Part shown: piece by piece, positions 7,925-17,227 of the stretch
How positions within the stretch are numbered: position 1 is the first letter of the stretch
How the letters are laid out: every line of letters begins with the position of its first letter
Assembly: GCA_026646335.1 (NCBI GenBank)
Contig: JAPKFY010000019.1
Location: 1-32,038 of the forward strand
DNA length: 32,038 nt
Origin: Aequorivita sp.
GTDB lineage: Bacteria; Bacteroidota; Bacteroidia; Flavobacteriales; Flavobacteriaceae
Reading direction: 5' to 3'
Program-made: the position numbers and the translations under genes
The notes under the pieces: generated by a model
Databases searched by the model: none
Told to the model about the DNA's origin: nothing
The model's input: only the letters and a program-made list of their open reading frames with translations

Positions 7925-9982
7925 TTAATCTCCAATCTTTATACGTGCATCCACCGCTGTAATAGCCTTTTGCGTGCCAATCAATGGATTGAGATCCATT
8001 TCCGTGATTTCTGGGGCGGCTTCCGCCAAAGCGGAAAGCCTCTGGATAATATCCACAAATTGGTTTTCGTCCACACCCTGTTGGCCTCTCGCACCTTGAA
8101 TAAGTTTATAACCGCGAAGTGATTGCACCATTTTCTGTGCTTCTTCTTTTGATATGGGGCTTAATCCGGCAGCCACATCATTTAGCACTTCAATAAAAAT
8201 GCCACCCAAACCACAAAGAATGGTGTGGTTGAAACCAGGTTCTTTTATTACGCCCACAAACAATTCCAGTCCCGCCAATTGTGGCTGCACCATAACCGCC
8301 TTAGCGGAATCTATTTTCATCAATACATCAAAAGTTTCCGAAACTTCTTCTTTGGAAGTAATATTCAGCACCACACCTTTAGCGTCTGATTTGTGAAGCG
8401 GACCAACCACTTTCATCACCACTGGAAATTCCATGGAATCCATCGCGGCGAGCAATTTTTCTTTTGAATCTTCAACAATTTCCTTTACCCTTGGAATTCC
8501 TGCGGCGTCCAATAACTTTTCAGTTTCCGCGGCATTCAGATAGCCTTCAGGAGCAGGATCAATAACGGAGCGAATTTTTTTAATGTCTATTTTCGGAAGT
8601 GCAATCTTTTCTGAAATTGGTTCTGGTGTATTGAAAACCTGGGAAAGCGCTTTCCCCAAAACCACTTCGTCGGGAAAATTGATATGCCCTTTTTTCAAAA
8701 ATGATTGAATTTCGCGCTGTGCGTTCACCACGGAAGGCAATACGGGGAAAATTGGCTTGTTGCAGATTTCCAATTTCACACTCAAAACATTGTAAACATT
8801 TTCAACGTCGAAGAGCCCGGGACTGCCAAAAACCACGGCCATTGCGTCTATATTTTCAAATTTGTGTTCACAGTAATCGATGATGATGCCCAGCTGTTCC
8901 GCTGTTCCCGTGGCTAAAAAGTCTATGGGATTGCTAACGGACGATCCTGGGTAGAGGAACGACTTCAACTTTTCTGCATCAGGCCCTGATATTTCGGGAA
9001 CTTTTAGGCCTCCTTTTGAAAGCTCATCGGCCAGCATCACTGCAGAGCCACCCGCGTGGGTAATGATGGCGATGTTTTTCCCAACCAATTTTTTATAGTT
9101 GAAAATGGAAGCTACGCTCAACAGTTGCTCGCGGCTGCTGCAATAAACAATTCCCGCTTTGTTGAACAGCGCTCTCACCGTCATATCGCTACTGGCGATA
9201 GCACCCGTATGCGAAGTGGCGGCACGGCTGCCTTCCGCGGTACTTCCTGCTTTGATAGCCGCTATTTTCGCACCTTTTTTTATGAGTGATGAAGCGTGTT
9301 TCAATAGTTTTTTAGGGTTGGAAATGGTTTCCAAATAAAGCAATTTTATCAACGGGTCTGTTTCGGCGTTGAAATGTGTGTCCATATATTCCAAAATATC
9401 CTCAACACTTGTCTGTGCCGCATTTCCAACTGAAAATACATTTGCAAACGAAACGCCCAAAGCCATTCCCGCTTCCATAATAAAAACTGCAGTGGCACCC
9501 GAACCTGAAATTAGGTCGCAACCTTTCGGATTGAATTGTGGCACTGGAGCTGTAAAAACACCTTTGTAATTTTCAGTTATAACGCCTATACAGTTGGGGC
9601 CAATCAAACAACCTTTCACACTGTTAACCGTTTCTTTAATTTCCTCTTCCCATTGCTTTCCTTGTTCGTCACCTTCACCAAAACCTGCAGAAATTATGAT
9701 GAACGCTTTGGTGTTTTTTTCTTCTGCCAAAATTTTTACGGTCTCAGGACAAAATTTGGCGGGAATTGCAAGAATGGCCAGTTCTGTTGGTGGAATATCC
9801 TTTACTTCCGAATAACTTTTAATACCCTGTACCTTTTCTTCTTTTGGGTTAACAACGGACAAACTTCCACGGAAATCACCAGAAATGATGTTTTTCAGCA
9901 TATTGCCTCCAGGTTTTTTAGCATCGTTGGAAGCGCCTATTACTACAATGGATTTTGGATCGAGCAGTTGTTTGTTGACCAT
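7925..9982 (-). CDS. ADP-forming acetyl-CoA synthetase (acetate-CoA ligase, fused alpha/beta)
   Basis: CoA-binding and succinyl-CoA-ligase-like domains (VVIGASNDAKKPGGNMLKN, GPNCIGVI, ATSHTGAIASSD) plus C-terminal ATP-grasp. Start taken as internal Met MVNKQLL. Confidence 0.87.
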   Translation of the reverse strand: MVNKQLLDPKSIVVIGASNDAKKPGGNMLKNIISGDFRGSLSVVNPKEEKVQGIKSYSEVKDIPPTELAILAIPAKFCPETVKILAEEKNTKAFIIISAGFGEGDEQGKQWEEEIKETVNSVKGCLIGPNCIGVITENYKGVFTAPVPQFNPKGCDLISGSGATAVFIMEAGMALGVSFANVFSVGNAAQTSVEDILEYMDTHFNAETDPLIKLLYLETISNPKKLLKHASSLIKKGAKIAAIKAGSTAEGSRAATSHTGAIASSDMTVRALFNKAGIVYCSSREQLLSVASIFNYKKLVGKNIAIITHAGGSAVMLADELSKGGLKVPEISGPDAEKLKSFLYPGSSVSNPIDFLATGTAEQLGIIIDYCEHKFENIDAMAVVFGSPGLFDVENVYNVLSVKLEICNKPIFPVLPSVVNAQREIQSFLKKGHINFPDEVVLGKALSQVFNTPEPISEKIALPKIDIKKIRSVIDPAPEGYLNAAETEKLLDAAGIPRVKEIVEDSKEKLLAAMDSMEFPVVMKVVGPLHKSDAKGVVLNITSKEEVSETFDVLMKIDSAKAVMVQPQLAGLELFVGVIKEPGFNHTILCGLGGIFIEVLNDVAAGLSPISKEEAQKMVQSLRGYKLIQGARGQQGVDENQFVDIIQRLSALAEAAPEITEMDLNPLIGTQKAITAVDARIKIGD

Positions 9983-10058
9983 ATTTGCGAAAAAATTAAA
10001 ACGAAATCGACTCAATATCGAAGGTAAGCGAATTTAAAAGATACTTCCATCTTAAAAA

Positions 10059-10072
10059 CTGATAAAAGTCAT
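10059..10072. promoter_or_regulatory. FNR/CRP-type box, possibly bidirectional
   Basis: CTGATAAAAGTCAT; 22 bp to TATTTTTA (10095-10102, +) and 22 bp to TAAATTCG (10036-10029, -). Confidence 0.65.
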
Positions 10073-10124
10073 ATTTTTGGCAATTGTGAAGAGGTATTTT
10101 TAACGACAATTATGGTATTTCGAA

Positions 10125-10565
10125 ATGTCCACTGATTCAAGACCTTACATATTTGTAATTGCAATTTTACTTGCCCTATTTGGCTTTTACAATTACGTTG
10201 TTTACAACACTGATGGCTATGTTGCCGTTGAAAAACTATCGCCAACTGCAGTAAAAGGCCAACAATTGTTCCAAAGCAACCGTTGCTGGTCCTGCCATCA
10301 ACTTTACGGTTTGGGCGGTTATCTTGGACCAGATTTGACCAATATATATTCTTCCGAGGGCAAGGGTCCCAACTATATAAAAGCATTTTTAAACAGCGGT
10401 GTGAAAAGTATGCCACAGTTTAATTTTTCCGAAGAAGAAAAAGATGCGTTGGTGGAGTATCTGAGGCTGGTGGATGAAACAGGAATCTACCCCAACTACG
10501 ACGCCGAAATTGAAGCCTCGGGATGGGTAAAAATCAAGTATCGAAATGAAACATCCAAGGATTAA
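10125..10565 (+). CDS. Membrane-anchored cytochrome c, NorC-like paralog
   Basis: N-terminal TM, NRCWSCHQLYGLGGYLGPDLTNI heme motif; paired with the NorB-like protein downstream. Confidence 0.85.
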   Translation: MSTDSRPYIFVIAILLALFGFYNYVVYNTDGYVAVEKLSPTAVKGQQLFQSNRCWSCHQLYGLGGYLGPDLTNIYSSEGKGPNYIKAFLNSGVKSMPQFNFSEEEKDALVEYLRLVDETGIYPNYDAEIEASGWVKIKYRNETSKD

Positions 10566-10601
10566 TTTTTAAACACATAGCGGAATGACTAATTGGATGT
10601 T

Positions 10602-10633
10602 CCATACCTCTACTGAGCGCAGTCGAAGTATGG
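10602..10633. repeat. REP-like hairpin element
   Basis: CCATACctctACTGAGCGCAGTcgaaGTATGG: nested stems CCATAC/GTATGG and ACTG/CAGT. Confidence 0.6.
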
Positions 10634-10660
10634 GCTTAAAAAAACAAATATTATAGGCAG

Positions 10661-11986
10661 ATGAATAGTAAGGCCCCGATTTATTTTCTGGTATTTGCGA
10701 TGATCGCATTATTTTTGGGAATGTTCTTCGGAATGACCGCATCATTTCAATATTTGATGCCCGAATTTTTAAAAGAACAGATACCCTTTTCAAAACTGCG
10801 CCCTTTTCACGTTACATCGGTCATTTCATGGATTGTGCTCAGCGCTACGGGCAGCATCTATTTTTTCCTTACTTATGTTGAAAAATTCAAGCTTTTCTCG
10901 CCTTTGTTAGCGAAGATTCACTTCATCATTTTTCTCTTAACGGGCATCGTCATATATTTTTCGTTTGCTTTTGATTTTACGGAAGGGCGCGAGTATTTTG
11001 CCTTTGCACCAATTTTGATAATTCCTATTTTAATTGGTTGGATATTGTTCGGCATCAATTATTTCAAGACACTTTACGCCAATATGAGGGGCTGGCCCAT
11101 CTATTTTTGGATGTGGGGCACGGGCATCGCCTTTATGTGTTACCATTTGATGGAAGCGCACTTTTGGCTGTTCGATTTTTTTAGGCTGAATTTCATAAAG
11201 GATTTTTCCGTGCAATGGAAATCAACCGGTTCGTTCACGGGTTCGTGGAATATGCTGGTTTATGGAATTTCTATTTATTTGATGTCCAAAATAAAGAAGG
11301 ATAGCAATGTGGCTACAAACAAGGCCGCTTTTTTCTTTTACTTCTTGGGACTGACCAATTTGATGTTCGGCTGGGCGCACCACACCTATCTCTTGCCCAC
11401 ACAACCCTGGATTCGCTATGTGGCGTACGGTATCAGTATGACGGAGTGGATTGTTTTGGCATCGATCATTTACAACTGGAAAAGCTCGGTTTTAAAGGTT
11501 GAAAAGGATAATAATCCAATGGCATACCGTTTTTTACTGGCCACGGATTTTTGGATTTTTATAAATATCATTCTCGCATTGTTGTTTTCCATTCCCGCCA
11601 TCAATTTCTTTACGCACGGCACACATATAACGGTGGCACATTCCATGGGAACAACTATCGGGATTAACACGACAATTCTTTTTTCAGCATTATTTTTTAT
11701 AGTACATCAGCTTTATCCAGACTTTAGAACAGATAGAAAATGGGTGAAAAGAGGTTTTGTTTATTTCAATATTTCATTATTTATATTTTTTGTTTCCCTC
11801 ATAATTGCGGGAGCTAAAAGAAGTTATTGGATGTTTGTTTTAAAAGAGGGGGCATTTTCTGAAATGCAGGATTCGCTCATTCCATATTACATTTCGTTTT
11901 TTATCTTCGGGATTGCAATTTTCGTTTCGCTATCGATTGTAGCATACCCTTTATTCAAAGCATTTCTTCAAAAAATTAAATCATAA
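10661..11986 (+). CDS. NorB-like heme-copper oxidase superfamily protein with altered ligands
   Basis: By-eye alignment to the window's NorB: helix [16 protein letters not shown], helix [14 protein letters not shown], helix [20 protein letters not shown]; helix VI HLWVEG replaced by TGSFTG. Confidence 0.8.
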   Translation: MNSKAPIYFLVFAMIALFLGMFFGMTASFQYLMPEFLKEQIPFSKLRPFHVTSVISWIVLSATGSIYFFLTYVEKFKLFSPLLAKIHFIIFLLTGIVIYFSFAFDFTEGREYFAFAPILIIPILIGWILFGINYFKTLYANMRGWPIYFWMWGTGIAFMCYHLMEAHFWLFDFFRLNFIKDFSVQWKSTGSFTGSWNMLVYGISIYLMSKIKKDSNVATNKAAFFFYFLGLTNLMFGWAHHTYLLPTQPWIRYVAYGISMTEWIVLASIIYNWKSSVLKVEKDNNPMAYRFLLATDFWIFINIILALLFSIPAINFFTHGTHITVAHSMGTTIGINTTILFSALFFIVHQLYPDFRTDRKWVKRGFVYFNISLFIFFVSLIIAGAKRSYWMFVLKEGAFSEMQDSLIPYYISFFIFGIAIFVSLSIVAYPLFKAFLQKIKS

Positions 11987-11988
11987 GT

Positions 11989-12918
11989 ATGATGGATCTA
12001 CATCAAAAAATAACCGAACTAAAAAAGAAAAAAAACGCCGTTATCCTTGCGCACTATTACCAAGTGCCCGAAATTCAGGAAGTGGCGGATTATGTGGGTG
12101 ACAGTTTGGGCCTTTCGCAAAAAGCGGCTGAAACGGATGCGGAGATTATCGTCTTCGCAGGTGTTCATTTTATGGCTGAAACCGCCAAAATATTGAACCC
12201 CACAAAAAAAGTTTTATTGCCCGACTTGATGGCGGGCTGTTCCTTGGCAGATTCTTGTCCGGCGGATGCTTTTCAGAAATTAGTTGAGGCCCATCCAGAC
12301 CATACGGTGATTACTTACGTTAATTGCTCTGCGGAAGTAAAAGCTTTAAGCGATATTATTTGCACTTCTTCCAATGCCGAAAAAATAGTGAATTCCGTTC
12401 CGAAAGATGTACCCATTATTTTCGCACCCGATAAAAATTTAGGAAAATATATCCAGAAAAAGACTGGAAGAAAAATGCTGCTTTGGGATGGCGCTTGCAT
12501 TGTGCACGAAGCATTTTCAATGGACAAACTTTTGAAGCTTTACAAAGAAAATCCCGGTTCCAAAATTATTGCACATCCAGAAAGTGAAAGCCATATTTTA
12601 GAAACAGCGACCTATGTCGGTTCCACTGCTGGCATGATTGATTATGTGAAAAAACATCCAACGGAAAAATTTATTGTAGCCACCGAAGCCGGAATCCTTC
12701 ATAAAATGCAGCAGGAAGTGCCGGAAGCCGATTTGATTCCCGCGCCATCAGAAGAGGACAACACTTGCGCCTGCAGCGAATGTGCTTTTATGAAAATGAA
12801 CACCTTGCAAAAATTGTATGACTGTTTGCTGAACGAAACCCCGCAGATAGAGGTTTCTGAAGAAATACGAAAAAAAGCTATTCTGCCAATTGAGCGAATG
12901 CTGGAATTATCAAAGTAA
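11989..12918 (+). CDS. nadA: Quinolinate synthase
   Basis: [58 protein letters not shown]. Confidence 0.96.
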   Translation: MMDLHQKITELKKKKNAVILAHYYQVPEIQEVADYVGDSLGLSQKAAETDAEIIVFAGVHFMAETAKILNPTKKVLLPDLMAGCSLADSCPADAFQKLVEAHPDHTVITYVNCSAEVKALSDIICTSSNAEKIVNSVPKDVPIIFAPDKNLGKYIQKKTGRKMLLWDGACIVHEAFSMDKLLKLYKENPGSKIIAHPESESHILETATYVGSTAGMIDYVKKHPTEKFIVATEAGILHKMQQEVPEADLIPAPSEEDNTCACSECAFMKMNTLQKLYDCLLNETPQIEVSEEIRKKAILPIERMLELSK

Positions 12919-14480
12919 TGCTGGAAACCAATTTTTTGATTATCGGTTCGGGAGCTGCGGGTTTAACACTTGCTGTGAAACTTGCCGAGAAATTTCCAAA
13001 GAAAAAAATAACGGTTGTAACCAAGGCCCACCAATCGGAATCGAACACCAAATATGCCCAAGGCGGCGTGGCGGCAGTTTTCGATTTAGAGGAAGATTCA
13101 TTTCAAAAACACATTGAGGACACGCTTATTGCTGGCGACGGACTTTGCGACAAAGCCGTGGTGGAAATGGTAATAAAAGACGGTCCCAAAAGATTGAAAG
13201 AACTCATGGAATGGGGTGCCAACTTTGACACCGATGCCGATGGCGAACTCACTTTGGGTATGGAAGGAGGCCATTCCGAATTTAGGGTAATCCACCATAA
13301 AGATACCACCGGCAATGAGATTGAGCGCGCGCTTTTGGAACGCAGCAACCAACTGAAAAATATTACAATACTTCCACATCATTTTGCCATAGATTTGATA
13401 ACGGAGCATCATTTTTCAGAAAGGGAACCTGAAGAACTTTCGTGTTATGGCGCCTATGTTTTAGACCAGATTTCGGGAAGTATTTTTGCGATAAAAGCAG
13501 ACTGCACAACACTTGCATCGGGCGGAATGGGACAGGTTTATGGTCACACCACAAATCCTGCTGTCGCCACTGGCGATGGAATTGCAATGGCTTACCGTGC
13601 AAAGGCGAGAATACAAAATATGGAGTTTATCCAATTTCATCCCACTGCGCTTTACGATGGAAAAAACGGAGCTTCCTTTTTGATTTCTGAGGCGGTTCGT
13701 GGGTTTGGAGCGTTTCTTCGGAATAAAAAAGGAGAGCGTTTTATGTTGAATTATGACGAAAGAGGCGAATTGGCTTCGCGGGATATCGTTTCGCGCGCCA
13801 TAGATTCCGAAATGAAAAAATCTGGGGATGAATGCGTTTATTTGGACTGTACCCATCTTGATATTGACGATTTCAAGCATCATTTCCCGAACATTTATGA
13901 AACTTGTTTGCAGCGAAACATCAATGTAGCAAATGATTGGATTCCCGTAGTGCCGGCATCGCATTATTTGTGTGGCGGAATTGTTGTTGATATGGACGGA
14001 AAAACTTCGTTGAAAAATCTTTTTGCCTGTGGTGAGTGTTCATGCACAGGTTTGCATGGCGCCAATCGATTGGCATCCAATTCGTTACTGGAGGCGTTGG
14101 TCTATTCGGACCGTATTTTTAATTATCTCTGTAAACATCTGCCTTCACGGACGACCAAGGCCATTCCTGAATGGAATGACGAAGGCACGGTTTTATTGAA
14201 AAGTTCTGAAACCCTTCAAAAAAAAACAGAGGAATTGCAACGGTTGATGCGGAGATTTGCTGGTGTTGTGCGCAATAATAAAGACTTAATGGAAGCTTCT
14301 GTCCAGCTTGAAATATTGTATTTTGAAACAGAAGCACTTTATCAAAAACACAAGCTCAACACGGTACTTTCACAGCTTCGGAATATGGTAAACGTGGCGC
14401 ATTTAATTATTCAGCAATCCTTAAAACGAAAAGAAAACCGTGGCGGATATTTTAATGAAGATTACGATAAAAACACTTAA
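12918..14480 (+). CDS. nadB: L-aspartate oxidase
   Basis: FAD motif IIGSGAAGLTLAVKLAE, NTKYAQGGVAAVFD, HLDIDDFKHHFPNIYETC, CGECSCTGLHGANRLASNSLLEALV. Confidence 0.96.
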   Translation: MLETNFLIIGSGAAGLTLAVKLAEKFPKKKITVVTKAHQSESNTKYAQGGVAAVFDLEEDSFQKHIEDTLIAGDGLCDKAVVEMVIKDGPKRLKELMEWGANFDTDADGELTLGMEGGHSEFRVIHHKDTTGNEIERALLERSNQLKNITILPHHFAIDLITEHHFSEREPEELSCYGAYVLDQISGSIFAIKADCTTLASGGMGQVYGHTTNPAVATGDGIAMAYRAKARIQNMEFIQFHPTALYDGKNGASFLISEAVRGFGAFLRNKKGERFMLNYDERGELASRDIVSRAIDSEMKKSGDECVYLDCTHLDIDDFKHHFPNIYETCLQRNINVANDWIPVVPASHYLCGGIVVDMDGKTSLKNLFACGECSCTGLHGANRLASNSLLEALVYSDRIFNYLCKHLPSRTTKAIPEWNDEGTVLLKSSETLQKKTEELQRLMRRFAGVVRNNKDLMEASVQLEILYFETEALYQKHKLNTVLSQLRNMVNVAHLIIQQSLKRKENRGGYFNEDYDKNT

Positions 14481-14490
14481 AAGAAACAAT

Positions 14491-15087
14491 ATGAAGAATT
14501 TGATAGAAAGTTCCACCAATAAAGCAATGGATTACGCGCAGTACAACTTGCTTTTCAAACAATTGGTAGAAGAAGGTAGAACTACTGGCGAGCAGACGCA
14601 GGAAAAGATTGATTATACAAAACTGAATTACAGTCGCACTAAAAGATTGGATAAAACAGCTGAAATTTCTGAAGAAAGTATTGCCGTTTTCAAAAACATT
14701 GCCGAAAAGCAAACCTGGCTAGTAATCAGCGAACCTTGGTGCGGCGATGCTGCACAAACGCTTCCTTTCCTGAATAAAATTGCCCAAATTTCAAAAAATA
14801 TAGATTTAAAAATTGTACTTCGCGATGAAAACCCAGAGCTCATGGATCAGTTTTTGACCAATGGCTCGCAGTCCATTCCCGTGGTTATTATGCTTGATGA
14901 AGATTTCAACGTGTTTCAAACTTTTGGTCCACGTTCCAAGGCTGCCACAAAATTAGTGAGCGATTATAAAATTCACCACGGAAAAATAGACGATGCTTTT
15001 AAGGAAATGCTGCAGGTTTGGTATAATAACGATAATGGGGTTTCTATTGTGAATGATATTACGGAAACTTTAGAGGTGAAGGCTTAA
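14491..15087 (+). CDS. Thioredoxin family protein
   Basis: Start reassigned to ATG 14491 (MKNLIESS). WLVISEPWCGDAAQTLPFLNKIA and SIPVVIMLDEDFNVFQTFGPR. Confidence 0.8.
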   Translation: MKNLIESSTNKAMDYAQYNLLFKQLVEEGRTTGEQTQEKIDYTKLNYSRTKRLDKTAEISEESIAVFKNIAEKQTWLVISEPWCGDAAQTLPFLNKIAQISKNIDLKIVLRDENPELMDQFLTNGSQSIPVVIMLDEDFNVFQTFGPRSKAATKLVSDYKIHHGKIDDAFKEMLQVWYNNDNGVSIVNDITETLEVKA

Positions 15088-15226
15088 AAGGAATCAGGAA
15101 CCCCGACTAAAGAGGACAAAGACTTTTTGTCTCAAGACAGATTGGGCATTATTATAAGAGCTACTATATTTTTAAAATCCCAGATCGTCCTGAGTCTTGT
15201 TTCAAAGCGTCCATTTTCGCAAATAT

Positions 15227-15240
15227 CTGACCAATATCAT
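15227..15240. promoter_or_regulatory. FNR/CRP-type box upstream of acetyl-CoA hydrolase; -7-like box AACCTTTG at 15263-15270
   Basis: CTGACCAATATCAT, 22 bp before AACCTTTG; gene start at 15319. Confidence 0.55.
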
Positions 15241-15318
15241 TTATAAAACGCAATAGATACCCAACCTTTGCATCTTCATTCTCCAAAGCCTTGATGGTGG
15301 AGTAAAAAAATTAAATTT

Positions 15319-16584
15319 ATGCAAATCGTTTCTGCCCAAGAGGCTGTATCTATAGTAAAATCAAATGATCGTGTTTTTTTTCAGGGAGCCGCAATGACGC
15401 CCAATCTGTTGATAGACACTTTGTGTGAAAGATACCGTGAACTGAAAAACGTTGAGATAATCCAAATCCATACCCATGGGGATGCAAAATATACCGTTGC
15501 TCCATATACCGAAGCTTTCCAGCTTGCAAGTTGCTTTGTGGGCGATAATGTTCGGAAAGGTGTAAATACTATTCACGGAGATTATATTCCTGTTTTTTTA
15601 AGTGAAATCCATTGGCTCTTCAGAAGAAATATTCTGCCGCTGGATGTTGCTTTCATTCAGGTTTCGCCACCGGATAAGCACGGCTATTGCTCTTTGGGGG
15701 TTTCGGTTGATGTTACTTTGCCTGCCATTCAAACTGCAAAACTTGTTGTTGCGCTCATAAATCCAAATGTTCCCAGAACTCACGGCGACGGAATTATTCA
15801 TATAAAAAATATAGATTTTGGAGTGGAAACAAACACACCAATCTATGCCTCCGTTATAGGAGAACCGACTGAAATTGAGTCTATAATTGGAAAAAATGTT
15901 GCTGGATTGGTTGAAGATGGTGCCACGCTGCAAATGGGCATAGGCAATATTCCAAACGCGGTACTTCACAATTTAGGCAACCATAAAAGGTTGGGAATAC
16001 ATACCGAAATGTTTAGTGACGGGATACTTCCTTTGGTAGAAAAGGGAATTATCACTGGCGAGGACAAAGAAATAAAAACAGGTAAAATAGTTACTTGTTT
16101 TGCGATGGGTACTAAGAAGCTATATGATTTTATTGACGATAACCCAATTGTACATTTTAAAGAAGCAGCCTATACAAATGATACTGCCATCATTCGGAAA
16201 AACCCAAAAGTGACGGCAATTAATAGCGCTATTGAAATTGATTTAACCGGACAGGTCTGTGCCGATAGTATTGGGATGTATCAATATTCCGGCGTTGGCG
16301 GACAGATGGATTTTATCCGAGGCGCTTCACTTTCGGAAGGAGGGAAGCCCATTATTGCTATGCCTTCTATTACCAATAAAGGTGTTTCCAAAATCACTCC
16401 ATTTTTAAAAGAAGGAGCCAGCGTCACTACCACAAGGGCTCACGTGCACTATGTGGTCACTGAATACGGAGTAGTGAATCTTTTTGGAAAAGGTTTGGAG
16501 CAACGTGCAAAAGCACTTATTTCCATAGCACACCCAGATCATCGGGAAACATTGGAGAGGGCTGCGAAACAACGGTTTCACTAA
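15319..16584 (+). CDS. Acetyl-CoA hydrolase/CoA-transferase family protein
   Basis: ISPPDKHGYCSLGVSVD-type motif (QVSPPDKHGYCSLGVSVD), GVGGQMDFIRGA, HVHYVVTEYGVVNLFGKGLEQRAKALISIAHPDHR. Confidence 0.92.
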   Translation: MQIVSAQEAVSIVKSNDRVFFQGAAMTPNLLIDTLCERYRELKNVEIIQIHTHGDAKYTVAPYTEAFQLASCFVGDNVRKGVNTIHGDYIPVFLSEIHWLFRRNILPLDVAFIQVSPPDKHGYCSLGVSVDVTLPAIQTAKLVVALINPNVPRTHGDGIIHIKNIDFGVETNTPIYASVIGEPTEIESIIGKNVAGLVEDGATLQMGIGNIPNAVLHNLGNHKRLGIHTEMFSDGILPLVEKGIITGEDKEIKTGKIVTCFAMGTKKLYDFIDDNPIVHFKEAAYTNDTAIIRKNPKVTAINSAIEIDLTGQVCADSIGMYQYSGVGGQMDFIRGASLSEGGKPIIAMPSITNKGVSKITPFLKEGASVTTTRAHVHYVVTEYGVVNLFGKGLEQRAKALISIAHPDHRETLERAAKQRFH

Positions 16585-16703
16585 TTTTTTTTAAATATAT
16601 TTTTTGTTTTCTTCAATTTAAGAATCTTCATACATAGACTTTAAGGTGTTTTTATACTTTTTAATTGCTGGAATTTTTTAAATTTGAACAAAACAAAAAA
16701 TAT

Positions 16704-17132
16704 ATGTTCTCAAAAGCGTGCGAATACGGAATAAGATCGGTCCTTTTCATAGCAGAGCAATCGCAACTAGATAAGAGACCCAATATTGTCGAAATTGCCA
16801 AAGCAGTTGATTCTCCGGAGCCATTTACCGCAAAAATCTGTCAGCAACTCGCGCGTTCGGGGATAATTCTTTCAAAGAAAGGTCCTAATGGCGGTTTCTA
16901 TTTAGAAAAAGGATCCAATCTCACTCTCGCGGAAATAGTTGCCTGTATTGATGGGGACTCTATTTTTAAAGGTTGTAGTTTAGGGCTTCCTGAATGTTCC
17001 TCAGCGCATCCTTGCCCGGTTCACGATCAGTTTAATGACGTACGGGAGGGCTTGAAAAAGATGTGTGAAAATACTACGGTTATGCAACTTTCTGAAAAAC
17101 TTCGGAAAGGGGAAACATTTTTGAAACTATAA
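16704..17132 (+). CDS. Rrf2 family regulator with three-Cys Fe-S-type motif
   Basis: MFSKACEYGIRSVLFIA, KGPNGGFYL, GCSLGLPECSSAHPC (C-x6-C-x5-C). Start set by homology to the paralog; TAAATTTG -7 box at 16679-16686. Confidence 0.9.
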   Translation: MFSKACEYGIRSVLFIAEQSQLDKRPNIVEIAKAVDSPEPFTAKICQQLARSGIILSKKGPNGGFYLEKGSNLTLAEIVACIDGDSIFKGCSLGLPECSSAHPCPVHDQFNDVREGLKKMCENTTVMQLSEKLRKGETFLKL

Positions 17133-17165
17133 TCATTATGACCACTCTAAAGATTTAAATAATTT

Positions 17166-17189
17166 ATTTCTGATAACTTTATCAGAAAT
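17166..17189. promoter_or_regulatory. Perfect 10-bp inverted repeat operator upstream of the second Rrf2 gene; -7 box TACCTTTG at 17202-17209
   Basis: ATTTCTGATA-ACTT-TATCAGAAAT, over the expected -33 region. Confidence 0.7.
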
Positions 17190-17227
17190 AGGGATTTTAC
17201 GTACCTTTGCTTAATAAAAAATTGGTA

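Noticed and set aside
16643-16686. FNR-type control of the first Rrf2 gene
   Set aside because: TAAATTTG at 16679 is a good -7 box, but the sequence 22 bp upstream of it does not match TGA-N6-TCA.
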